Assembly (NCBI GenBank): GCA_030460725.1
Contig: JAKECL010000086.1
Coordinates: 1 to 7,232, forward strand
Source of the DNA: Propionibacterium sp.
GTDB lineage: Bacteria; Actinomycetota; Actinomycetes; Actinomycetales; Actinomycetaceae
Reading direction: 5' to 3'
DNA: 7,232 nucleotides
Of this stretch, positions 1 through 4,838 are shown in pieces. How positions within the stretch are numbered: position 1 is the stretch's first letter; every line of letters starts with the position of its first letter. Under the pieces are notes generated by a model that was not told the origin of the DNA, searched no databases, and saw nothing but the letters and a program-made list of their open reading frames with translations. The translations under genes were made by a program, and so were the position numbers.

Positions 1-75
1 GGTGAGGCGGGCACTCGGGACCAGGTGCCCCCGACGGGGGTCCGGAAGGCCCCTGACGAGGGCGACCCCCTCGGC
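1..75. other. Non-coding edge downstream of the aldo/keto reductase
   Basis: This short stretch follows the stop codon of the minus-strand reductase and shows no credible gene. Two GC-rich dyads are visible: GAGGG/CCCTC at 58-62 and 68-72, and CCCCC-GAC-GGGGG at 28-40. The second is enclosed by GGACC (18-22) and GGTCC (39-43), which could pair as an alternative. They could end transcription of the reductase, but no T-run follows on the minus strand. They are therefore weak candidates, and the plus-strand open frames here are shadows of the reductase. Confidence 0.3.
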
Positions 76-1020
76 TCAGCGCTCCACCAGGGAGGACACG
101 CGGTCCAGAGCGGTGACTTCCTCGGAGGTGAGGGTGAGGTCCAGGGACTCCAGCAGCGGCTGGACCTGGGCGAGGGTGCGGGCCGAGGCAATGGGAGCAA
201 CCACGGTCGGCTGCAGTGCCAGCCACCGCAGCGCCACCGAGGTGGGCTCTACCCCGTGGATCGCGGAGATCTCTCGCACGGCCTCGACCACCGCGAAGGC
301 TTCCGGAGTCGCGTACCGGCCCACCATGTCAGAGCGCGCACCCGCGATGTCCGCCTCCGAGTGGTACTTGCCGGTGAGGAGACCCGAGGCCAGGGCCCAG
401 TAGGGCATGACACCCAGGTGGTACTTCTCCGCAGTGGCCCGCAACCCCTTCTCGAAGTCGGATCGGTGGACCAGGTTGTAGTGCGGCTGCAGGGCGACAG
501 GACGGGGCACACCCTGCTCGTCGGCCGCATCCACCCAGGCATCCACGGCGGTGGCGGAGAAGTTGGACAGCCCGACGTGGCGGATCTTCCCCTCCTTCTG
601 CAAGGAGGCGAAGGAGGCGACCGACTCCTCGACGGGGGTCTTGGGATCCTCCTGGTGGGCGTAGTAGAGATCGATGTGATCGGTCTTCAGACGGGACAGG
701 GAGGCGTTGGCCGCGCGGATCACATTGTCCGGTGCCAGTCCGGGGAACAGGGGGTGCTGGGCGACCTTGGTGGCCACCACGATGTCGTCGCGTCGTCCTC
801 GGCGCGTCAGCCATTCACCGATGATCGTCTCCGACTCCCCACCCTGGTTGCCGGGGACCCACGCCGAATAGGAGTCGGCGGTGTCCACGAAGTTGCCGCC
901 CCCTCCGGTGAAGGCGTCCAGGACGGCGAGTGACTGCTCGCGATCCGATGTCCATCCGAAGGTGTTGCCCCCCAGGCACAGGGGTGCGACGTCCAGGTCC
1001 GAGTTGCCGATCTTCATCAT
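76..1020 (-). CDS. Aldo/keto reductase
   Basis: A 314-residue NAD(P)H-dependent oxidoreductase with a (beta/alpha)8 barrel, of normal length for the family and probably soluble. The family reduces aldehydes and ketones or oxidises alcohols; the substrate cannot be read from the sequence. The classic tetrad is present: Asp46 and Tyr51 in NFVDTADSY, Lys85 in VVATK, and His122 in LYYAH. LSNFSA (151-156), Gln178 with the following PHYNLV, and a C-terminal cofactor-binding segment (PIASARTLAQ, 276-285) are typical of the larger bacterial AKR groups. Translation starts at one of two adjacent ATG codons (1020-1018 or 1017-1015). AGGAG lies 5 nt before the first. The gene is divergent from the esterase with 153 nt between them, and nothing links it to the amino-sugar genes further right. 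The fold is certain, the physiological role unknown. Confidence 0.95.
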   Translation of the reverse strand: MMKIGNSDLDVAPLCLGGNTFGWTSDREQSLAVLDAFTGGGGNFVDTADSYSAWVPGNQGGESETIIGEWLTRRGRRDDIVVATKVAQHPLFPGLAPDNVIRAANASLSRLKTDHIDLYYAHQEDPKTPVEESVASFASLQKEGKIRHVGLSNFSATAVDAWVDAADEQGVPRPVALQPHYNLVHRSDFEKGLRATAEKYHLGVMPYWALASGLLTGKYHSEADIAGARSDMVGRYATPEAFAVVEAVREISAIHGVEPTSVALRWLALQPTVVAPIASARTLAQVQPLLESLDLTLTSEEVTALDRVSSLVER

Positions 1021-1173
1021 GGTGTCTCCTGCTCAGTCGCTCCGCATCGTCAATGACTTCTGCTCCAGGGTATTCCGGAGACCCGGACTTCGCTCCTCCG
1101 CGTCTGCGCACCCGGGGACGACCGGGGACACCAGAGCCGACGCGTCCACGCGCAGTCCGGATAGCATGTGGCA
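1021..1173. promoter_or_regulatory. Divergent intergenic region, reductase / esterase
   Basis: This 153-nt gap must contain the promoters of both flanking genes. On the plus strand TAGCAT (1162-1167) fits the actinobacterial -10 pattern TAnnnT and ends 7 nt before the ATG at 1174. On the minus strand TACCCT (1072-1067) fits the same loose pattern, about 50 nt before the reductase start. No good -35 hexamer is visible for either, and no convincing operator palindrome was found. Confidence 0.4.
1162..1167 (+). promoter_or_regulatory. Candidate -10 element giving a leaderless esterase mRNA
   Basis: TAGCAT matches TAnnnT. Transcription starting about 7 nt downstream would begin at or next to the ATG at 1174. 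No Shine-Dalgarno sequence precedes either possible start (GTG 1168 or ATG 1174). This combination is typical of leaderless genes, which are common in actinobacteria. The -35 region is not recognisable, so this stays an inference. Confidence 0.4.
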
Positions 1174-1929
1174 ATGGCTGTGCAGACGTGGTCCCAGGTC
1201 CGCTCCGACTCCCTCGGGATGCGCACGACGGTGGTGGTCGCCACGCCTGAGTCCGTGGAGGGCCCTCCTGCGATCCCACCACAGGAGGGGTGGCCACTCC
1301 TGGTCCTGCTGCACGGTTTGAGCGGCAACCACATGCAGTGGCCCTCCAATGTCAACATCCAGGACCTGGCCACCAGGCGTGGTGTCGTCATCGTCATGCC
1401 CGACGGACACCGTTCCTTCTGGGTGGACGCCACCCGTGGCCTGGCCTGGGGGACGTGGGTGGGCAGCGAGCTGCCCACCCTGATCCGCCGGACGCTCCGC
1501 GTGTCCACCTCACGGGACCACACGGCCGTCGGCGGCCTGTCAATGGGTGGATACGGTGCGTTCAGGGCCGCACTGGACCATCCCGACATCTTCGGCTCGG
1601 CCTTCTCCCTCTCGGGGACCCTCGACCTCTCGGAGGACGCCTTCCAGGGACGCCATCCCGACCTCTTCGAGTACTACCTGGGCGGGTACGACGTGGCCGG
1701 AGGCCCCCACGACCTGGTCTCACGCATTGCCGCAGGCCAGGGCCGCGACCTCCGTCTGTTCGCCACCTGCGGGACCGAGGACCGTCTGCTCGGACAGAAC
1801 CACCGCTTCCGTGACACCGCACTGGAGGTCGGCGCACACCTGACCTGGGACGAGGGACCCGGGGTACACGACTTCGCCTTCTGGACCCATTGGCTGCCGT
1901 TGGCCATGGATGCGATCGGACTGGAATGA
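1174..1929 (+). CDS. Alpha/beta-hydrolase esterase, EstA/FrmB (S-formylglutathione hydrolase-like) family
   Basis: A serine esterase of about 251 residues from ATG 1174, or 253 from GTG 1168 (residue numbers here count from the GTG). The fold is seen in LLVLLHGLSGN (44-54; the HG supplies the oxyanion hole), then the nucleophile elbow GLSMGG with Ser125. Asp205 in CGTEDRLL and His234 in GVHDFAFW complete the triad. The arrangement matches the esterase D / tributyrin esterase family (COG0627), whose members cleave short acyl esters; the natural substrate is unknown. There is no signal peptide or membrane segment, so a cytoplasmic enzyme is expected. ATG 1174 is preferred because homologues start close to this point and a -10-like hexamer sits 7 nt upstream, with no ribosome-binding site for either start. 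The acetyltransferase follows 67 nt downstream on the same strand. Confidence 0.9.
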   Translation: MAVQTWSQVRSDSLGMRTTVVVATPESVEGPPAIPPQEGWPLLVLLHGLSGNHMQWPSNVNIQDLATRRGVVIVMPDGHRSFWVDATRGLAWGTWVGSELPTLIRRTLRVSTSRDHTAVGGLSMGGYGAFRAALDHPDIFGSAFSLSGTLDLSEDAFQGRHPDLFEYYLGGYDVAGGPHDLVSRIAAGQGRDLRLFATCGTEDRLLGQNHRFRDTALEVGAHLTWDEGPGVHDFAFWTHWLPLAMDAIGLE

Positions 1930-1938
1930 ACGGGTGCT

Positions 1939-1963
1939 TGCGCGGGTGGGAGCCCGGTGCGCA
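1939..1963 (+). terminator. Weak hairpin between esterase and acetyltransferase
   Basis: TGCG-CGGG (1939-1946) can pair with CCCG (1953-1956) and CGCA (1960-1963) around a 6-nt loop, with a 3-nt bulge. It lies just after the esterase stop. No T-run follows, so it may be a weak terminator, an mRNA-stabilising structure, or chance in GC-rich DNA. Confidence 0.25.
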
Positions 1964-1985
1964 CACAGCCCCGACCGGTGTCTTC

Positions 1986-1991
1986 AGGAGG
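1986..1991 (+). promoter_or_regulatory. Strong ribosome-binding site fixing the GNAT start
   Basis: AGGAGG lies 5 nt before the GTG at 1997 and decides the start. The frame stays open upstream to an ATG at 1910 inside the esterase gene. That extension has no ribosome-binding site and would add 29 residues unlike the family. Confidence 0.85.
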
Positions 1992-1996
1992 AAGCC

Positions 1997-2620
1997 GTGA
2001 ACCACCTCATCCGCCCCTACCGCCCGGAGGACCGCGACGAGGTCGCCCTCGTGTGCACCCGGACCGGCGACTCCGGGAGTGACGCGACGGGGAAGTTCGT
2101 CGATGACGCACTGCTGCCCCACATCTACGCCCTGCCCTACATCACCTTCGCCCCCGAGCTGGCCTCGGTGGTCGAGATCGACGGTGCGGTCAGCGGGTAC
2201 ATCCTCGGGGTGGCGGATGTGGCGGAGTTCGCCCGGTGGTGGAAGTCGGAGTGGCAACCGGTGCTCCGGGAGCGCTTCCCCTCCACCTCGTCATGGCCCG
2301 AGGCGGACAGGCGCCTCTTCGACAGGACGGTGGGGGGAGACGACCTGTGGTCACCCCGGCGCGCCGACCATCCCGCGGAGTTCCACATCGATCTCCTGCA
2401 ACGGGCCCAGGGACTGGGCCTCGGACGTCTCCTCATCGAGGGTTACTGCCAGAAGCTGCGCGAACTGGGTGTCCCGGCCCTGGCCATCGGGGTCGGTGCG
2501 CGCAACACCAATGCCGTTGCCTTCTACTCACACCTGGGCTTTGCCGTCCTGGACACGCAGTACGTCGATGGTCAGGCCGTCGGTCACACGATGGGACTCG
2601 ACCTGGCCGACCCGCGCTGA
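1997..2620 (+). CDS. GNAT-family acetyltransferase resembling the O-GlcNAcase C-terminal domain
   Basis: A 207-residue single-domain GNAT protein, expected to transfer an acetyl group from acetyl-CoA to an unknown amine. The N-terminal beta strand reads LIRPYRPEDRDEV (4-16). The acetyl-CoA pyrophosphate loop is RAQGLGLG (136-143), which fits R/Q-x-x-G-x-G/A. Asn170 and Asn172 with AFYSHLGF (175-182) form the usual C-terminal motif. The first 95 residues (IRPYRP, then ALPYITFAPE, GYILGVADV, WQPVLRERF) resemble the acetyltransferase-like C-terminal domain of human O-GlcNAcase, as recalled. A Streptomyces protein of this type has a published structure, also from memory. Unlike the human domain, this protein keeps the cofactor loop. 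It starts with GTG behind AGGAGG. It converges on the amino-sugar kinase 44 nt away, so it is not in that operon. A role with amino sugars is suggestive only. Confidence 0.93.
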   Translation: MNHLIRPYRPEDRDEVALVCTRTGDSGSDATGKFVDDALLPHIYALPYITFAPELASVVEIDGAVSGYILGVADVAEFARWWKSEWQPVLRERFPSTSSWPEADRRLFDRTVGGDDLWSPRRADHPAEFHIDLLQRAQGLGLGRLLIEGYCQKLRELGVPALAIGVGARNTNAVAFYSHLGFAVLDTQYVDGQAVGHTMGLDLADPR

Positions 2621-2625
2621 CAGGT

Positions 2626-2650
2626 GGGCACCTGGGGCCCAGACCTGCCC
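2626..2650. terminator. Candidate bidirectional stem-loop between convergent genes
   Basis: The 44-nt gap between the convergent stops contains GGGCA (2626-2630) paired with TGCCC (2646-2650), enclosing CTGG (2632-2635) paired with CCAG (2639-2642). A smaller alternative dyad CAGGTG/CACCTG occupies 2621-2634. The position is right for a shared terminator, but neither strand has a T-run. Confidence 0.4.
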
Positions 2651-2664
2651 GCGAGCAGGAAAGC

Positions 2665-3714
2665 TCAGCGGAAGGGCGTGCGCTCCGCGACCCCTTCACG
2701 CAGCGCCGCCAACTCCACAGGGACTCCGGCAGCCTTCGCGGCCATGGCCAACGCGCCGACGACCGGCGGGGCGGCGAGCGCCTCCGCGACAACCGGCAGC
2801 ATCGGGAACGACTGCGCGAGCAGGCCTGACACCCGGGCGCGCAATGGCCCCCCCACGCCCAGCAGAGCGCCGGTCAGCACTGTCTCCCCGCGCGGGGGCG
2901 CCGCGTCACCGACGGCCTCGCGCATCGCTCCTGTGGCGGCGCGTGCCAGCGCCTGTCCCGCCTCGGCGACAATGTCCAGACTCACCGGGTCACCGTGATC
3001 GGCATGTTCGAACACCAGCGGCGCGAGGGACCCGAATGCTGCCGGCGCAAGGCGGTAGGTGTCGGCGATCAGTCGCTGACGGGGATCGAGCGGAGGCGCG
3101 GCCAGACGCGGGGCAACGCCGCGACGCACGGACGCCTCGCCCTCGCCCATGTCCGCCACGGCGCGCAGCAGAGGCGCCCGCAAGGACGTCGGAGTTCCTC
3201 GGTGGTCAAGGCTCCTGGCCACCGCCTGCAGTGCACGCAGACCGATCCACGTTGCCGACCCCTCGTCACCGAGCAGCCATCCCATCCCGTCGCACCGACC
3301 CCGGACCTGGTGGTCACTGAAGGCTGCCGCAACGGCACCGGTGCCGGAGAGGACCAGGAGGCCCTCGCCACTGGCGGAAGATGCCGCGAACGCCGTCTCG
3401 AGGTCCGTGGACACCGCCATCACTGCGGGGTCGATCCCCAGCCCCGCGGCGTCGCCGAGACAGCTGTCACGGATCTTCTCGTACCCGGCCTCACCCGCTC
3501 CGGCAATCCCCAGGTGGGCACCGACAACCCGCCCTCCGCCGGCGTCCGCGATTGCCCGGGCGATTGCCGCAATGATGTTGTCCAGCGAGGAGGCACCCGA
3601 GGAGCGGAAGTTCCCCCCTGGCGCGGATCCGAAGCCTCTCACGGTGGCATCCACATCGCAGACGACCACCTTCGACGTCGTACCGCCGACGTCGGCGCCA
3701 ATCAGCAGGTCCAC
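2665..3714 (-). CDS. BadF/BcrAD-family amino-sugar kinase (MurK/NagK type)
   Basis: A 349-residue ATP-dependent sugar kinase of the actin/hsp70 fold (Pfam BcrAD_BadFG). Motifs in order: phosphate-1 loop GADVGGTTSK (6-15), catalytic Asp104 in VSTDLETAFA, phosphate-2 loop LSGTGAV (122-128), GDEGSATWIG (149-158), adenosine motif LTGALLG (280-286), and PPVVGA (316-321). The layout follows mammalian GlcNAc kinase. In Clostridium acetobutylicum a relative, MurK, phosphorylates both MurNAc and GlcNAc at O6 and is encoded with murQ. The same pairing here makes MurNAc/GlcNAc dual use the best inference; GlcNAc-only NagK activity is the alternative. The GTG start lies inside the end of murQ, with a 13-nt overlap in another frame. 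AAGGA lies about 8 nt upstream, also within murQ. It is therefore co-transcribed and probably translationally coupled. The start is firm because the first loop begins at residue 6. Confidence 0.92.
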   Translation of the reverse strand: MDLLIGADVGGTTSKVVVCDVDATVRGFGSAPGGNFRSSGASSLDNIIAAIARAIADAGGGRVVGAHLGIAGAGEAGYEKIRDSCLGDAAGLGIDPAVMAVSTDLETAFAASSASGEGLLVLSGTGAVAAAFSDHQVRGRCDGMGWLLGDEGSATWIGLRALQAVARSLDHRGTPTSLRAPLLRAVADMGEGEASVRRGVAPRLAAPPLDPRQRLIADTYRLAPAAFGSLAPLVFEHADHGDPVSLDIVAEAGQALARAATGAMREAVGDAAPPRGETVLTGALLGVGGPLRARVSGLLAQSFPMLPVVAEALAAPPVVGALAMAAKAAGVPVELAALREGVAERTPFR

Positions 3715-4688
3715 GGGGCTGTCCTTCCCTCCTCGGATCTCTCCTCAGGTCCGCGGGAGTGCACCGCCGGCACTGCCTCCAGGGCGGAGCGCAGTGAACC
3801 TCCCGCACGGGCGAGGAGCGACCGGGCCTGCTGGGGATCCACGTCCAGGACCAGGCAGACCACCGCAACCTTGACCTTGCCGGAGCTTGCCCGGAGTGCA
3901 TCCGCCGCGCTCCGCTCGTCACATCCGGTGATGTGCATGACCAGGTTCCTCGCGCGGGCCTCCAGTTTGCGGTTCGTCGCGGAGACGTCCACCATCAGGT
4001 TCCCGTAGGTCTTGCCCAGTCTCACCATGCACACGGTGGAGATCATGTTGAGGACCTGCTTCTGCGCCGAACCTGCCTTGAGCCTGGTCGAGCCCGTGAT
4101 GATCTCGGGGCCCACCACGACCTCGATCGGATGGTCCACCAGACCGGAGAGCACTGCCCCCGCATTGCTAGAGATCCCGACCGAGACCGCACCTGCATCA
4201 CGGGCAGCCTGCACGGCCCCCAGCACATAGGGGGTGCGCCCCGAGGCCGTGACGCCCACGACCGAGTCATGGGGCCCCAGACCGCGCAGGGCCACAGCCT
4301 CGTAGCCGGCCTGACGGTCGTCCTCTGCGCCCTCGACCGCGGTGGTCAGCGCATCGGGCCCGCCGGCGATGATCCCCACGACGCGGTCGGGATCGATGGA
4401 GAACGTGGGCGGGCACTCCGAGGCGTCGAGCACGCCCAGCCTCCCCGGGGTCCCGGCACCCACGTAGAACAGCCGGCCGCCCGACTCCATGCCTTCACTG
4501 ATCGCATCGATGGCGGTGCTGATCTGCGGGAGGGCCCTGCGCACCGCCAGGGGGACCTCCATCTCGGCCTCATTCATGGCTCCCACGATCTCACTGGTCG
4601 ACATGCGGTCGAGGTCCGAGTAGCGCGGATCCACCGACTCGGTGGTGAAAGCCTTCAGTTCCAGTTCCTCCTGGTGGGCCTGATCCAT
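3702..4688 (-). CDS. murQ: N-acetylmuramic acid 6-phosphate etherase
   Basis: MurQ cleaves the D-lactyl ether of MurNAc-6-phosphate, giving GlcNAc-6-phosphate and D-lactate in the cytoplasm. The 328-residue protein has a sugar-isomerase (SIS) domain. Recognisable segments are GRLFYVGAGT (71-80), ASECPPTF (89-96), the AVEGAED segment (117-123), ASGRTPYV (148-155), and the GCKR-family signature GPEIITGSTRLKAG (193-206). NLMVDVSATN (230-239) follows. Glu91 and Glu122 align with Glu83 and Glu114, the residues reported as catalytic in the E. coli enzyme. The usual GAGTSGRLG reads GAGTPGRLG, with Pro81 in place of the serine. The protein is about 30 residues longer than E. coli MurQ, mostly as a polar C-terminal tail after about residue 306. 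ATG 4688 has GAGGAA 5 nt upstream. It is the first gene of the leftward operon and overlaps the kinase gene. Confidence 0.97.
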   Translation of the reverse strand: MDQAHQEELELKAFTTESVDPRYSDLDRMSTSEIVGAMNEAEMEVPLAVRRALPQISTAIDAISEGMESGGRLFYVGAGTPGRLGVLDASECPPTFSIDPDRVVGIIAGGPDALTTAVEGAEDDRQAGYEAVALRGLGPHDSVVGVTASGRTPYVLGAVQAARDAGAVSVGISSNAGAVLSGLVDHPIEVVVGPEIITGSTRLKAGSAQKQVLNMISTVCMVRLGKTYGNLMVDVSATNRKLEARARNLVMHITGCDERSAADALRASSGKVKVAVVCLVLDVDPQQARSLLARAGGSLRSALEAVPAVHSRGPEERSEEGRTAPWTC

Positions 4689-4724
4689 TCTGGTTCCTCA
4701 TCGGTGGGTGGTGGACGGGCTGCG

Positions 4725-4743
4725 GAGGTATATCATCTACCTC
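4725..4743. promoter_or_regulatory. Second 19-bp near-palindrome (candidate operator)
   Basis: GAGGTATATCATCTACCTC pairs at 8 of 9 symmetric positions around the C at 4734. Its centre is 33 bp, about three helical turns, from the centre of the perfect palindrome at 4767. The outer part, GAGGTA/TACCTC, resembles AAGTA/TACTT of the other site, but the half-site spacing differs. It may bind a different protein. It also contains -10-like sequences (TATCAT on plus, GATATA on minus). Confidence 0.4.
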
Positions 4744-4753
4744 GAACGAGCAG

Positions 4754-4759
4754 ATTATG
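4754..4759 (-). promoter_or_regulatory. Candidate -10 of the murQ operon
   Basis: Read on the minus strand this is CATAAT, five of six matches to TATAAT, at the left edge of the 19-bp palindrome. The position 17 nt upstream carries CGTCAT, a poor -35. The hexamer overlaps the palindrome by 2 bp, so a protein bound there would block it. Confidence 0.35.
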
Positions 4760-4776
4760 TAAGTATGTTACTTACA
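4758..4776. promoter_or_regulatory. Perfect 19-bp palindrome, likely shared operator
   Basis: TGTAAGTATGTTACTTACA consists of two perfect 8-bp arms around a 3-bp centre. It sits in the middle of the divergent gap, with opposing -10-like hexamers at its two edges, so one bound repressor could control both operons. RpiR-family regulators such as MurR control MurNAc genes in other bacteria, and HexR of that family uses TGTA...TACA outer bases. This makes an RpiR-type protein the leading guess; GntR, ROK and LacI proteins cannot be excluded. No regulator gene lies in the window. Confidence 0.65.
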
Positions 4777-4778
4777 AT
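4773..4778 (+). promoter_or_regulatory. Candidate -10 of the nagZ-namZ operon
   Basis: TACAAT matches TATAAT at five of six bases and overlaps the right arm of the palindrome. The expected start point is near 4785, leaving a leader of about 54 nt before nagZ. The -35 position carries no clear match. Confidence 0.35.
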
Positions 4779-4838
4779 GACGATAGTCACGTCATCCGGG
4801 AACTGCAATGACCACGACTGAGGGGCGGTGAGGCCTCC

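Larger units (their letters stand above)
4689..4838. promoter_or_regulatory. Divergent regulatory region between murQ and nagZ operons
   Basis: This 150-nt gap separates the two salvage operons, and its centre (about 4725-4790) is clearly more AT-rich than the coding DNA around it. It contains three closely spaced dyads (4725-4743, 4741-4750, 4758-4776) and several -10-like hexamers on both strands. No good -35 hexamer is seen, which suggests activator help or weak basal promoters. The ribosome-binding sites lie at either end: GAGGAA for murQ and GAGG for nagZ. Confidence 0.7.

Noticed and set aside
25..933. Long plus-strand open frame of 302 codons opposite the reductase
   Set aside because: It is the shadow of the aldo/keto reductase, which has all its catalytic residues and a good ribosome-binding site. 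The plus-strand translation shows no recognisable family.
1910..1996. Upstream extension of the acetyltransferase from ATG 1910
   Set aside because: It overlaps the esterase gene, has no ribosome-binding site, and adds residues before the normal GNAT first strand. AGGAGG at 1986-1991 points to GTG 1997.
2621..2664. A small gene or RNA in the convergent gap
   Set aside because: Only 44 nt are available, and the visible structure is a simple hairpin consistent with transcription ending.
2079..3320. Plus-strand open frame of 413 codons
   Set aside because: It runs through the GNAT gene in another frame and then antisense to the kinase. The protein is rich in Arg, Pro, Ser and Thr, as expected for a frame shadow in GC-rich DNA.
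4444..4446. Possible sequencing error or frameshift behind the Pro in the MurQ loop
   Set aside because: The frame is intact on both sides and flanking residues match the family exactly, so a true substitution is more likely.
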